Shown piece by piece: positions 10,286-20,900 of a DNA stretch of 64,000 bases (its first letter is position 1; the number at the start of each line of letters is the position of its first letter). The stretch lies in NCBI RefSeq assembly GCF_009857815.1, contig NZ_WVVW01000011.1, positions 62,001 to 126,000 of the forward strand, in the 5' to 3' direction. Origin of the DNA: Pseudomaricurvus sp. HS19. GTDB lineage: Bacteria; Pseudomonadota; Gammaproteobacteria; Pseudomonadales; Cellvibrionaceae. The position numbers were made by a program, and so were the translations under genes. Below the pieces are notes generated by a model. That model was given only the letters and a program-made list of their open reading frames with translations, made no database searches and was not told where the DNA came from.

Positions 10286-13081
10286 ATGACCGATTACAAA
10301 GCCACGTTGAATCTTCCGCAGACCGGATTTGCCATGAAGGCAAACCTGGCACAACGCGAGCCGCAAACCCTGAAAAAGTGGCACAAGGAGGGGCTCTACC
10401 AGAGCATCCGCCAGGCCCGTGCCGGTCGTGACCAGTTCATCCTGCACGATGGCCCTCCCTACGCCAACGGCGATATTCACATCGGACACTCGGTCAACAA
10501 GATCCTCAAGGACATCATCATCAAGTCGAAAACCCTGAGTGGTTTCGACGCGCCCTACGTGCCCGGCTGGGACTGTCATGGCCTGCCCATTGAGCACAAT
10601 GTAGAGAAGAAGGTGGGCAAGGCCGGCGTGAAGGTGGATTTCAAAACCTTCCGCCAGAAGTGTCGCGACTACGCCCGCAAGCAGGTAGAGGGCCAGAAGG
10701 CCGACTTTATCCGCCTGGGTGTGCTGGGTGACTGGGACAACCCTTACCTCACCATGGACTACGGTGTCGAGGCGGACATCATTCGTGCGCTGGGCAAGAT
10801 TGTTGATAACGGTCACCTGCACCGCGGCTTCAAGCCGGTCTACTGGAGTGTGGTGGGCGGCTCGGCGCTGGCGGAAGCGGAAGTGGAGTATCAGGACAAG
10901 GTTTCCTCCTCCATCTATGTCTGCTACCCGGTGGCCGATCAGGCGGCATTTGCCGGGTTGGTGGATGGGCTTGACGGCAGTGGCGATGTCTCTGTTGTGA
11001 TCTGGACCACCACACCCTGGACCCTGCCCGCCAGTCAGGCGGTGAGTGTGAATCCCGAGCTGGACTACGTGGTGGTGCAGGCCGGCGACCGTCGCCTGCT
11101 GGTGGCGGAAGCGTTGCAGGAGTCTGTGCTGGCCAAGGCCGGTTTTGAAGGTGCCGCTGTGGTTGGGCGTGTCAAAGGCGAGCAGCTGGAAAGCCTGCAA
11201 GTCTGTCACCCGTTCTATGACAAACAGTTGCCGGTGATCCTCGGCGACCACGTCACTACCGACGCCGGTACCGGCTGTGTGCACACGGCACCCGATCACG
11301 GTGTGGACGACTTTAACGTTGGCCGCAAATACGGCATCGGTACGCTCAACTATGTGGACGACCACGGCATCTATCGCAACAGCGTGGAGCTGTTTGCCGG
11401 CGAGCACGTCTATAAAGTGGACGAAAAGGTACTGGAGGTGCTGACCGAGCGCGGTGTACTGCTTCACGCCAGCAAGTTTACCCACAGCTACCCCCACTGC
11501 TGGCGTACCAAGACGCCACTGATCTTCCGTGCTACGCCGCAGTGGTTTGTCAGCATGACCCAGAAAAACCTGCTCAACGATGTGAAGCAGGCGTGCAACG
11601 ATGTGCAGTGGATCCCCGACTGGGGCCGCGCCCGTATCGACAGTATGCTGGACTCCAGCCCCGACTGGTGTATCTCCCGCCAGCGCACCTGGGGTGTGCC
11701 CATTACCCTGTTCATCCATAAAGAGACCCAGGAGCTGCACCCGGAAACCAGTGCGCTGATCGAGGCGGTGGCGAAGAAGGTGGAAGCGGCCGGGATGGAT
11801 GCCTGGTTTGACCTGGATGCCGCCGAACTGCTGGGCGCCGACGCCGATCAGTACGACAAGGTTACCGATACCCTGGATGTGTGGTTTGACTCCGGTGTTA
11901 CCCACTACTCGGTACTGCAGAAACGCGACAACCTGCGTTTCCCGGCGGATCTCTATCTGGAAGGCTCCGACCAGCATCGCGGCTGGTTCCAGTCCTCCCT
12001 GAAGACCTCCATGGCCATGAACGGTGTGCCGCCTTACCGGCAGGTACTGACCCACGGTTTTACCGTGGATGAGAAAGGCCACAAGATGTCCAAGTCACTG
12101 GGCAACGTCATGTCGCCGCAGAAGGTGGTGAACGAGCTGGGTGCGGATGTACTGCGCCTGTGGGTCTCCGCCACTGATTTCAGTGGCGAGATGCGTGTGT
12201 CCGACGAGATCCTCAAGCGTACCGCTGACTCCTATCGCCGTATCCGCAACACCGCGCGCTTCCTGCTTTCCAACCTGGCCGGCTTTAACCCGGCCACTGA
12301 TGCATTGCAGCCGGAAGAGATGCTGGCACTGGATCGCTACGCCATGGAGCGTGCGGCACGCCTGCAGGAAGAGATTGTGGCAGCCTACGACAGCTACAAC
12401 TTCCACAGTATTTACCAGAAACTGCACAACTACTGTGTGGTGGACCTGGGTGGTTTCTACCTGGATATCATCAAGGATCGCCAGTACACCACCAAAACCG
12501 ACAGTGTGGCCCGTCGCTCCGCGCAAACGGCCCTGTATCACATCATCGAGGCGTTCAGCCGCTGGATAGCGCCGATTCTCAGCTTTACCGCTGATGAACT
12601 GTGGGAGCAGATCCCTGGTGAGCGCAGTGGTAACGTATTTGTGGCTGAGTGGTATGACCTGCCTCGCTTGCCTGTTGGTGTGGCCATGTCCGCTGACTAC
12701 TGGGAGCTGATCTCCGACGTCAAGGATGCGGTCAACAAGGTGATTGAGGCCAAGCGCAACGCCGGTGCCATTGGCGGTTCACTGGAGGCGGCGGTAACTC
12801 TCTGCTGCAGTGGTGAACTGGCTGAGCAGTTGAATGCGCTGGCCGATGAACTGCGTTTTGTATTGATCACCTCTGCGGCCAGGGTTGCAGGCCCATCCGC
12901 TGAGGCAGAAGAGACCGAAGTGGAAGGTCTCTCCGTATTGGTGGAGAAGGCTTCCGGCGTGAAGTGCGTACGCTGCTGGCACTACCGTGAGGACGTGGGC
13001 CAGAGCGACGATCATCCGGAGCTCTGTGGCCGCTGTGTTGACAACGTCGCCGGTGCCGGCGAGCAGCGTCAGTTTGCCTGA
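10286..13081 (+). CDS. ileS: Isoleucyl-tRNA synthetase
   Basis: Class I aminoacyl-tRNA synthetase charging tRNA-Ile, with an editing domain in the CP1 insertion. The 931 residues include HIGH at 65-68, KMSKS at 600-604 and a C-terminal zinc finger with Cys894, Cys897, Cys914 and Cys917. The zinc finger and overall length identify the bacterial (mupirocin-sensitive type) IleS. Its stop overlaps the lspA start by one base (TGATG), showing translational coupling. Confidence 0.98.
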   Translation: MTDYKATLNLPQTGFAMKANLAQREPQTLKKWHKEGLYQSIRQARAGRDQFILHDGPPYANGDIHIGHSVNKILKDIIIKSKTLSGFDAPYVPGWDCHGLPIEHNVEKKVGKAGVKVDFKTFRQKCRDYARKQVEGQKADFIRLGVLGDWDNPYLTMDYGVEADIIRALGKIVDNGHLHRGFKPVYWSVVGGSALAEAEVEYQDKVSSSIYVCYPVADQAAFAGLVDGLDGSGDVSVVIWTTTPWTLPASQAVSVNPELDYVVVQAGDRRLLVAEALQESVLAKAGFEGAAVVGRVKGEQLESLQVCHPFYDKQLPVILGDHVTTDAGTGCVHTAPDHGVDDFNVGRKYGIGTLNYVDDHGIYRNSVELFAGEHVYKVDEKVLEVLTERGVLLHASKFTHSYPHCWRTKTPLIFRATPQWFVSMTQKNLLNDVKQACNDVQWIPDWGRARIDSMLDSSPDWCISRQRTWGVPITLFIHKETQELHPETSALIEAVAKKVEAAGMDAWFDLDAAELLGADADQYDKVTDTLDVWFDSGVTHYSVLQKRDNLRFPADLYLEGSDQHRGWFQSSLKTSMAMNGVPPYRQVLTHGFTVDEKGHKMSKSLGNVMSPQKVVNELGADVLRLWVSATDFSGEMRVSDEILKRTADSYRRIRNTARFLLSNLAGFNPATDALQPEEMLALDRYAMERAARLQEEIVAAYDSYNFHSIYQKLHNYCVVDLGGFYLDIIKDRQYTTKTDSVARRSAQTALYHIIEAFSRWIAPILSFTADELWEQIPGERSGNVFVAEWYDLPRLPVGVAMSADYWELISDVKDAVNKVIEAKRNAGAIGGSLEAAVTLCCSGELAEQLNALADELRFVLITSAARVAGPSAEAEETEVEGLSVLVEKASGVKCVRCWHYREDVGQSDDHPELCGRCVDNVAGAGEQRQFA

Positions 13082-13578
13082 TGGGTAGTGTTAACTTTAA
13101 AGGTGCCACGCGCTGGTATGTATTGGCGGTGGTGGTGCTGGTGATCGACCAGCTCACCAAATGGTGGGCCAGTGCCGGACTGACCTATGGTGACCCGTGG
13201 GTGATTACCGGATTCTTTAACCTCACCCTGCTGCACAACACCGGCGCTGCCTTCAGTTTCCTCAGTGATGCCGGAGGTTGGCAGCGCTGGTTCTTTGGTG
13301 TGGTGGCCATTGCCGTCAGCGTAGGTCTGGTGATCTGGCTGGCGCGGTTGCAGGCCGGCAAAACCCTGGAGGCGCTGGCGCTGGCGCTGGTGCTGGGCGG
13401 TGCCGTTGGCAACCTGGTGGACCGTGCGGTGCTGGGCTATGTGGTGGATTTTCTGGTGGTGCACTATCGCCACTACTACTGGCCCGCTTTCAATATTGCC
13501 GACAGCGCTATCTGCGTGGGTGCGGCACTGATGATTTACGACTCCCTGCGTGGCTCCCGGGCCGCCGCGGACAATTGA
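13081..13578 (+). CDS. lspA: Lipoprotein signal peptidase
   Basis: Inner-membrane aspartyl protease (signal peptidase II) that cleaves prolipoproteins before the lipidated cysteine. The 165 residues have four hydrophobic segments and the catalytic pair Asp123 (in YVVDFLVV) and Asp141 (in FNIADSAICVG). The conserved NTGAAFSFL segment is at about 53-61. Overlap with ileS and the following fkpB matches the classic ileS-lspA-fkpB-ispH operon. Confidence 0.97.
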   Translation: MGSVNFKGATRWYVLAVVVLVIDQLTKWWASAGLTYGDPWVITGFFNLTLLHNTGAAFSFLSDAGGWQRWFFGVVAIAVSVGLVIWLARLQAGKTLEALALALVLGGAVGNLVDRAVLGYVVDFLVVHYRHYYWPAFNIADSAICVGAALMIYDSLRGSRAAADN

Positions 13579-13595
13579 TGTTGAAGTAGAAAGTT

Positions 13596-14045
13596 ATGAC
13601 CGATTTAACCGTAGGCGAAGGCACTCAGGTGACCCTCAATTTTGCGCTCAAGCTGGAAAATGGCGATGTCATTGATTCCAACCTGGGACAGGAGCCGGCC
13701 ACGTTTGTGGTTGGGGATGGCAATTTGCTGCCGGGTTTCGAGAAGGCCCTGCAGGGTCTGAAGGCCGGTACCAATGACACCTTTGTGATCAAGCCGGAAG
13801 ATGGCTTTGGCCAGCGCAACGACAACAATATCCAGGAGATGCCCCGTAACCAGTTCTCCGACGAGCTGGAGCTGGTAGAGGGGCTGATGCTCTCCTTTGC
13901 CGATGCCCAGAATGCCGAGCTGCCAGGACTGGTAGTGGCGTTTGATGACAAGACGGTAACCGTCGACTTTAATCACCCGTTGGCCGGGCGTAACATCCTG
14001 TTTGAGGTTGCCATCGTTGATGTGCAGCCCGCTGTGACTCACTGA
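13596..14045 (+). CDS. fkpB: FKBP-type peptidyl-prolyl isomerase (SlpA type)
   Basis: Cytoplasmic prolyl isomerase and chaperone related to SlyD. The 149 residues open with [18 protein letters not shown], then [19 protein letters not shown], the FKBP flap boundary, and the insert-in-flap region (about 70-125). It lacks the histidine-rich metal-binding tail of SlyD, which together with its place between lspA and ispH identifies FkpB/SlpA. Confidence 0.93.
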   Translation: MTDLTVGEGTQVTLNFALKLENGDVIDSNLGQEPATFVVGDGNLLPGFEKALQGLKAGTNDTFVIKPEDGFGQRNDNNIQEMPRNQFSDELELVEGLMLSFADAQNAELPGLVVAFDDKTVTVDFNHPLAGRNILFEVAIVDVQPAVTH

Positions 14046-14068
14046 TCCTGATACCGTTGGCAAACCCC

Positions 14069-15016
14069 ATGACCACATCTGTACCGCAAATCCATCTCGC
14101 CAACCCGCGCGGTTTCTGTGCCGGTGTGGATCGCGCCATTGATATCGTCAATCGCGCACTGGATGTGTTTGGTGCGCCCATCTATGTGCGTCACGAAGTG
14201 GTGCACAACAAGTTTGTGGTCGACACCCTGCGCGAGCGTGGCGCGGTGTTTGTGGATGAACTGCACGAGGTGCCGGATAACGTCATCGTCATCTTCAGCG
14301 CCCACGGTGTCTCCCAGGCGGTGCGGAAAGAGGCGGATGAGCGCGGGCTGAAAGTGTTCGATGCTACCTGTCCGCTGGTGACCAAAGTGCATATGGAAGT
14401 GATGCGCTACTCCCGGGACGGCTCCGAGTGCATTTTGATTGGCCACGAAGGGCATCCCGAGGTCGAAGGCACCATGGGGCAGTATGACAATAGTAATGGC
14501 GGTGCCATCTACCTGGTGGAAGATGAGGAGGATGTGCAGAAGCTGCAGGTGCGTGATCCTCAACAGCTGAGCTACGTCACCCAGACTACCTTGTCCATGG
14601 ACGATACTGCCCGGGTCATTGACGCCCTGCGCAGCCGCTTTCCCGATATTCGTGGCCCACGCAAGGACGACATCTGCTACGCCACCCAGAACCGCCAGGA
14701 CGCAGTCAAACAGCTGGCACTGGAGAATGACCTGGTGCTGGTGGTGGGCTCCCCTAACAGCTCCAACTCCAACCGCCTGCGGGAGCTGGCAGAACGCTGC
14801 GGCAGCAGTGCCTACCTGATCGATGGCGCCGGGGATATCGATCCGGCCTGGCTGGACGGTAAGACCGCTATTGGCATTACCGCAGGTGCTTCAGCGCCGG
14901 AAGTGCTGGTGCAGAGTGTGGTGCGTCGCCTGCGGGAGCTGGGGGCAGAGGCTGCCCTGGAGGTCGCCGGCAAGCCTGAAAACGTGCGTTTTTCCCTTCC
15001 CAAAGAGTTGCGTTAA
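14069..15016 (+). CDS. ispH: 4-hydroxy-3-methylbut-2-enyl diphosphate reductase
   Basis: Last enzyme of the MEP isoprenoid pathway: a [4Fe-4S] reductase that makes isopentenyl and dimethylallyl diphosphates. The three cluster cysteines are Cys17 ([12 protein letters not shown]), Cys101 (FDATCPLV) and Cys203 (DDICYATQ); HEVVHN at about 42-47 is also conserved. I begin at the ATG at 14069 (315 residues) rather than a TTG 12 bases earlier, because the family begins close to the [10 protein letters not shown] segment. Last gene of the ribF-ispH string. Confidence 0.97.
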   Translation: MTTSVPQIHLANPRGFCAGVDRAIDIVNRALDVFGAPIYVRHEVVHNKFVVDTLRERGAVFVDELHEVPDNVIVIFSAHGVSQAVRKEADERGLKVFDATCPLVTKVHMEVMRYSRDGSECILIGHEGHPEVEGTMGQYDNSNGGAIYLVEDEEDVQKLQVRDPQQLSYVTQTTLSMDDTARVIDALRSRFPDIRGPRKDDICYATQNRQDAVKQLALENDLVLVVGSPNSSNSNRLRELAERCGSSAYLIDGAGDIDPAWLDGKTAIGITAGASAPEVLVQSVVRRLRELGAEAALEVAGKPENVRFSLPKELR

Positions 15017-15045
15017 CTTCCCCCTGGCGAAACTGGCCGGCGACT

Positions 15046-15073
15046 CCCGGAGTGACCTCTATCACACTCCGGG
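15046..15073 (+). terminator. Hairpin between ispH and the pilin operon
   Basis: CCCGGAGTG (15046-15054) pairs perfectly with CACTCCGGG (15065-15073). No T tract follows, so termination is likely but not certain. Confidence 0.5.
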
Positions 15074-15107
15074 CGTGACCTCTCTGTAAAGTTCCCGTCT
15101 GCTCCTG

Positions 15108-15116
15108 CCGTTTGTC
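15108..15116 (+). promoter_or_regulatory. Candidate AlgR-type site upstream of pilin operon
   Basis: CCGTTTGTC matches 8 of 9 bases of the Pseudomonas AlgR core CCGTTCGTC and lies 67 bases upstream of the first minor pilin gene. In P. aeruginosa AlgR activates the homologous fimU operon. The AlgR gene itself is not in this window, so function here is inferred. Confidence 0.4.
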
Positions 15117-15182
15117 GGCTAAAGTGGTCACTGGTCTGTATTCCGCAGACTGGTGACAGGGGGCTTTGTAGTATCTATAGCT

Positions 15183-15788
15183 ATGAAAAAATTATCTTCC
15201 GGTTTTACCTTGATCGAACTCATGCTCGCGCTGGTGGTGGCGGGGGTACTGCTCTCCTATGGCGTGCCGCAGATGTCCCTGCTTATCAATAAAAGCCGGC
15301 TAACCATGTCCCACAATAACTTCCTTGGCGACCTCAATGTGGTGCGTTCCGAGGCGGTCAAGCGCAGCGCCCCTGTGGCCATCTGCGCCTCCAGTGATGG
15401 GGCTACCTGCAATACCGCCAACTGGGAAGAGGGCCGTATTGTTTATATCGATACGGTGATTGACGGGGTCATGACGGCCAGTGACGGTGAAACGGTATTG
15501 AAGCAGATGCGCGGTGCAGAGCAGGGCATCACCATTCGCGGCACGAGCTTTACCTTTACCCGTGCCCTGGGCTTCACTGGCGGGGCCTCAACCGCCTTCA
15601 ATAATACGATTGTCTACGGGCCTGACGGTCGGCCCAGCCACCGGGGGTCCTTCCGGATCTGTGGTAAAGGTATTTCCCGGGGGATCAATCTTTCGATACT
15701 GGGGCAGCCACAGAAGGCCGTCGATACAGACAGCCCGGCTGATGGTGTGATCGATGACCTCAACGGAGACAACCTGGTATGTCCATAA
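15183..15788 (+). CDS. fimU: GspH/FimT-family minor pilin (FimU-like)
   Basis: Minor pseudopilin expected to sit in the initiating complex at the tip of type IV pili. The 201-residue product has a short basic leader and prepilin cleavage site SSG/FTLIELMLALVVAGVLL with the expected Glu at +5, then a globular GspH-like domain. I start at the ATG at 15183; upstream GTG codons would give an unusually long leader. It is first of six genes in the order fimU-pilV-pilW-pilX-pilY1-pilE, as in P. aeruginosa but without pilY2. It overlaps pilV by 10 bases. Confidence 0.85.
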   Translation: MKKLSSGFTLIELMLALVVAGVLLSYGVPQMSLLINKSRLTMSHNNFLGDLNVVRSEAVKRSAPVAICASSDGATCNTANWEEGRIVYIDTVIDGVMTASDGETVLKQMRGAEQGITIRGTSFTFTRALGFTGGASTAFNNTIVYGPDGRPSHRGSFRICGKGISRGINLSILGQPQKAVDTDSPADGVIDDLNGDNLVCP

Positions 15789-16300
15789 GCATCCCGGCCA
15801 AACGCCAATCCGGCTTCTCCATGCTGGAGGTTCTCATTGCCATCCTGGTGCTGGCCATCGGCCTGCTCGGTGTGTCCGCGATGCAACTGTCCAGTCTCAA
15901 GGTTAACCAGGGTGCCTATTACCGATCGCAGGCGGTTATGGTCGCCAGCGAAGTACTGGATCGTCTGCGTGCCAATCGCGACGCCTACCTCGGGGGGGCC
16001 TACGATGGTGCAGATACCAGCGGTATCGTGCCTGGTGCCCAGGCCTGTGTGACCGACGCCGCAGGTTGCACGGACGCCGCGCAGGCATCCCAGGATATCC
16101 GTGAGTGGGCCGCCTACTTCAATGATCTGGCCGGTGTCGGCAACAGTTTCAGGCCCCTGTTACCGGGTGGCCGTGTGCAGGTCGTCCGCGATGTGCTGAC
16201 CAATAACGTAACGGTGACCGTGAGCTGGGGACAGGAGACCTGGACCGGTGGAGTGCGTCAGGCCGGCACCGCCCAATACCAGTTGGTGGTAAGAATATGA
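15779..16300 (+). CDS. pilV: Type IV pilus minor pilin PilV
   Basis: Minor pilin of the priming complex. The 173 residues show the prepilin motif SG/FSMLEVLIAILVLAIGLLGV, with methionine at +3 and Glu at +5, followed by SAMQLSSLKVNQGAYYRSQA, the typical PilV region, and a C-terminal pilin domain. It overlaps the preceding gene by 10 bases and pilW by 4 bases (ATGA), so the genes are translationally coupled. Confidence 0.9.
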   Translation: MSISIPAKRQSGFSMLEVLIAILVLAIGLLGVSAMQLSSLKVNQGAYYRSQAVMVASEVLDRLRANRDAYLGGAYDGADTSGIVPGAQACVTDAAGCTDAAQASQDIREWAAYFNDLAGVGNSFRPLLPGGRVQVVRDVLTNNVTVTVSWGQETWTGGVRQAGTAQYQLVVRI

Positions 16301-17412
16301 CCGTAACGGAGCACAAGCACAGCCGCGGTTTTACCGTGGTTGAACTGATGATTGCGCTGACCTTGGGAGTCCTGCTGTTAATGGGCCTGGTGCAGATTTT
16401 CCAGAGTTCCAACAACCTGTCCCGCACCGAGACTGGCCTCTCCCGTGTGCAGGAGGTGGGGCGCTATGCGATGGACCTGATCGCTTCCGACATCCGCATG
16501 GTGGGTTACTACGGCTGTGCCGATCCCAACAACCTCGACGTCACCATTATGGCTGAGCAGGGGGCGGGTGATTTTGCCACCAGTTCACTGGAGGGCTTTG
16601 AGGTCAGCTCCTCCGGAGTGTTTGCTCCGGCTGTGGCTGTTGGCGACACCCTGGCGGGTATCCAGAGCGGTACCGCAACCACCGGTGCGATTACGGCACG
16701 GCCTGGCAGCGATGTGGTGCGAATCAAATACGCCGAGCTGACCACCGCCAGCCTGGTGGGTAACACTGATCCCAATAACGCCAACGTGGTCTTTAACGGC
16801 AACCCGACCTGTATCGACAAGGATGACCTGGTGGTCATCTCTGACTGCAGCTCCGCCCATATTTTCCGCAACACCAATAATACCTGTAACGATGACGGTA
16901 CGCCGAACGTTAACAACAGCGGCAGTGTAACCTTCGCCCATGCCATCTCCGGCGGCGGCCCTTATGGCGGTAATAACACCAACAAGATTGAGCCCGGCTA
17001 CGGCCCGGGGGCGAGCCTGCTCAGTTATCGTGATATCACCTACTTCGTCGGCGACACCGGTCGCAATACAACGGCCGGTGACCCTATCTATGCGCTTTAT
17101 CGCATCGTCAATGGTGGAGCCACTGAAGAGTTACTTGAAGGGGTTGAGTTCATGAAGCTCCAGTATGCAGAGCGATTGGACTCCGGCAACCTGCGCACAG
17201 TCACTGCCAGTGACGCGACGCTCAATATGCTCAGTGTGTCTTCGGTCAAGTTGGGGATGTTGATTCAGGATTTTGACAACACCCTGCCGCAAGCGGATAC
17301 CACCAGCTATGAAGTGGCCGGTATCAATGTTTCCGCTGCAGCCCATAGTGGTGGTAAGTACATGCGCAAGGCGTTTTCTACCACCGTCAAATTGCGCAAC
17401 AGGAGGAATTGA
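16297..17412 (+). CDS. pilW: Type IV pilus minor pilin PilW
   Basis: Minor pilin required for pilus assembly and surface display of PilY1. The 371 residues contain the prepilin motif RG/FTVVELMIALTLGVLLLMGLVQIFQSS and a large C-terminal domain. Four cysteines in the middle third could form disulfides. Length is longer than Pseudomonas PilW but normal for marine relatives. The following pilX ribosome-binding site overlaps its last codons. Confidence 0.9.
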   Translation: MTVTEHKHSRGFTVVELMIALTLGVLLLMGLVQIFQSSNNLSRTETGLSRVQEVGRYAMDLIASDIRMVGYYGCADPNNLDVTIMAEQGAGDFATSSLEGFEVSSSGVFAPAVAVGDTLAGIQSGTATTGAITARPGSDVVRIKYAELTTASLVGNTDPNNANVVFNGNPTCIDKDDLVVISDCSSAHIFRNTNNTCNDDGTPNVNNSGSVTFAHAISGGGPYGGNNTNKIEPGYGPGASLLSYRDITYFVGDTGRNTTAGDPIYALYRIVNGGATEELLEGVEFMKLQYAERLDSGNLRTVTASDATLNMLSVSSVKLGMLIQDFDNTLPQADTTSYEVAGINVSAAAHSGGKYMRKAFSTTVKLRNRRN

Positions 17413-17414
17413 TT

Positions 17415-17936
17415 ATGCCGAGGCAGCAATCCCTGCCGTCCCGCGAACGGGGCGTGGTGTTGGCAGTCGCTCTTATTCTGTTGCTGGTGATTACCCTGAT
17501 CGGGGTGGCCAGTTTCCAGACCACTGGTCTGGAGGAGCAGATGGCAGCCAACTCGCAGTTTAACAGTATGGCATTCCAGGCCAGCGACACCGCTATTGAA
17601 GAGGCCCTGGATGATCTGGCCTATCTCGATGACGCCTATGTGGCGGGGGATCAGGGTACTGCCTGGCCCACCAAAACTATCACAACCCCGGGGGCCCAGA
17701 TCTCTGCGCTGGCAACAGCGGAGTTTGTCGAGTTGACCAAAAACGTGGTGGAGAACAACAGCGCCTCCAGCGTCAGTATCGACGGTGCCAGCTACGCCTT
17801 TTACAACTACGAAGTTCACGGCACAGCCACAGTCCCCAATTCCGGCACCACCAACACCAATGTGCAGGGCGCTTATGTTATGGGCCCCGGTCCTGAAGAC
17901 CCGACCAAGTACGGGCGTATCGCAGATCGACCATAA
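17415..17936 (+). CDS. pilX: Type IV pilus minor pilin PilX
   Basis: Minor pilin of the PilX family, 173 residues. The N-terminus has a basic leader ending in RERG followed by the hydrophobic VVLAVALILLLVITLIGVASFQTTGLEEQMA; the usual Glu at +5 is absent and valine stands there. The start is the ATG at 17415, placed 7 bases after a consensus AGGAGGA that overlaps the end of pilW. Between pilW and pilY1, the position expected for PilX. Confidence 0.88.
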   Translation: MPRQQSLPSRERGVVLAVALILLLVITLIGVASFQTTGLEEQMAANSQFNSMAFQASDTAIEEALDDLAYLDDAYVAGDQGTAWPTKTITTPGAQISALATAEFVELTKNVVENNSASSVSIDGASYAFYNYEVHGTATVPNSGTTNTNVQGAYVMGPGPEDPTKYGRIADRP

Positions 17937-17956
17937 GGCCAGGTAAGGAAAATATT

Positions 17957-20900
17957 ATGCTGAAGAATCGATTGACCCACCTGGCCGCCGGCTTTCTCTA
18001 CGCTTCATTGGGGCTGGTGCCTGCCTACGCGGATGACACCGAGATCTACTTTGGCGGTGCTGCTATCGGGGCATCCGGTGAAGAAGTGCGCCCCAACGTG
18101 CTGTTTGTGCTGGATACCTCCGGATCCATGACTTTTACTCTTGATCCGGACGCTGACTCCGGCAATGGCGAACGTCTCGCAGCGCTGAAGCAGGCCATGA
18201 ACGCCACGCTGGACAGTATCAGTAACGTCAATGTGGGGATCATGCGGTTTACCGCGCCTGGTGGTGCAGTGCTCTATCCGGTACGTAATGTTGACGATCT
18301 GGCGGGTGAGCCGACGGCAACAGTGTCCAGCCGTGTTGCCGCGGCCGAAGATGACGCTGTAGAGATTCTCTCCAGCGGTACGGTTACCTTGTCAGATGCT
18401 GATCTGGAACTGGTAGAGAACTACTCTGCCAGTGCTCAGAAGGCCAGTTTCAGTGTGATCGATCCGGTGAATGACCTGGCGGAAGAGGTGCTGGAATCAT
18501 CGGGAGCGGCAACTCCCGGGGATATGATTAAAACCGCCGGCACGGGAACCGTCAGTGTTGATCTGGAATTGATGTACGACACCGACGCCCGTCACAGTCA
18601 AAAGGTAGGTCTGCGTTTTGCGCCGGTAGTCGGAACGGGCTTGCCATTGGGCAGTACGGTCTTGTCGGCCGAGTTGCAGATGCGACAGACCAATCGTTTG
18701 GCTTCCTCAGGCTCACAGGATGACTTAAGCGTTGATATCTTCGGTGAACTTAACGATTCGGGTTCTTTTACCGCCGACCCGTTCAATATCACCAATCGTG
18801 CTACCACAGGTAAAAGTGTTGTCTGGAATATCAATACTCCGGGCAGTGCCAGCGCACTGCTGCAGAGTGTGGATATCAGTCCGGTGGTGCAGGAAATACT
18901 GGCTGCGCGCACCACCAGCGACGATGCCATGACTTTCATCCTGGCAGAGAATGCAGGCAGTGCCGGCGGTCGGCGGGAGATGGCCAAGACCAACGGCACA
19001 GAAACCCCGCAGCTCAATATGACCTACACCACAGCCGCCAGTGGTGAGTTGCAGGCGGTTGGCTTGCGTTTTACCGAGGTAGATGTACCCAAGGGCGCCA
19101 CCATTACCCGCGCCTATATCGAATTTACTGCGGCCACCAGTAGCGATGATACGGCTGACTACACCGTGGTTGGGGAAGCCAGCGGCAACGCCGCACAATT
19201 CCAGGCTGTCAGTGGTGACATCAGCGGCCGTACCAGCACTACTGCCAGCACCCTGTGGAGTGCTGATGCCTGGGAGGCCGGAAACACCTACAGCACCAGC
19301 GACCTTACCGATGTGGTGCAGGAAATCGTCGGTCTCAGCGACTGGTGTGGTGGTAACACCATGGCGTTTATGGTGAATGGCAGTGTGGGTGGCGGACGCC
19401 GGGTGGCGGCTGCGTTCGAGAGCTCCGCAGCAACGGCGCCAAAGCTGGTGATTGAGTACGATGTCGACTCGCTGCCGGCGACTGGCAGTTGTGCCCGCGT
19501 TTCCAGCAGTTACCAGCTTATCAACGATGCGGATGATGCCGAACAGGCGAAAACAACCGGCAGCGATGTTGTGCCCAGCCTGGCAGGTACGCAACTGAAC
19601 CTGGATAGCAGCAACCTGCTGGTGGGGCTGCGTTATAGCGGCGTATCGATTCCGCAGGGCGCAACCATTATCAGTGCCCACCTGCGTTTGCGGGCGACCA
19701 GTAACGGCAGCGGCTCCACCACCATCGCCATTGCGGGAGAAGATGTCGATAATGCGCCCGGTTTTACCACCGATAAAAAGGATATCTCTGATCGAAGCCT
19801 GACTACCGCGGTCAACTGGACTACCAGTGACTGGATCGATGAGCAGTATTACGAGACAGCGGATATCAAAACGGTCTTGCAGGCCATTGTGAACCGCGCT
19901 GGCTGGTCCGCCGGGAACGCCATGGCCTTGATCCTGCGGCACAGTAGCGGCACTGCTAAAGCCGCATACACCCGCGACGCCGCAGCACTGAGTGCAGCAC
20001 AGCTGATCGTTTCCTACACCACCGACGGCTTCTCGACCGACCAGGTGCTGGTGCGGGACCGGCTCAAGGAGATCGTCAACAACGAGCTGGTCGCCCAGGG
20101 TTCAACGCCGATTGTGGATACCTACTACGAAGCTGCCCGTTATATGCGTGGCGAAGGCGTGGTCTACGGCAAACAGCGCAGCAGCAGCAGATGGGATAAG
20201 GCTTCTAGCCGGGTCTCAACCTCGCTTTCCTGGACCGGTGGCAGTCTGGTACGTCCGGCCGGTTGTACGGATGCCAATCTGGGTTCCAGTGATTGTGCCG
20301 GTGAGTACATCAGTGGCGATGCCGTCTATACCTCGCCCATGGAGTACAGTTGCCAGGAGAACCACATTGTTTATCTCACTGACGGCCAGCCTCATGGCGG
20401 TCCGGAGGATGAGAGCCTGATTACCGCGATGACCGGCGGCTCGTGTGCTGATGCAGACCTCATAACTGATGATTACTACAGGCCATTTGGCAAATGTGGT
20501 GAGGAGATCGCGGAATTTCTGGGCACCAAGGATCAGGCTCCCGGGTTGGCGGGGGATCAGTTGATCAACACTCATACCATTGCGCTGGTTGGTGGTGCCA
20601 CCCCCTGGCTGGCCAGTATCGCCGAAAAAGGTAATGGCAGTTCCTATTCGGTAACGGGAAGTTCGGTTTCCGAGGTGGCGGACACGCTGGTAACGGTCTT
20701 TAAGTCCATTCTCGGTGGAGTAATGGATATTGATACCAGTTTTGCGGCACCATCGGTCTCCGTAAACCAGTTTAACCGCCTGACCCACCGCAACGAGATT
20801 TACTACGCGGTGTTCAAACCGTTGGAGGAGCCCAACTGGCCGGGTAACGTGAAGAAGTACGGTTTGAAAGGTGCGTCCGTGGATATTGTTGATGCCAACA

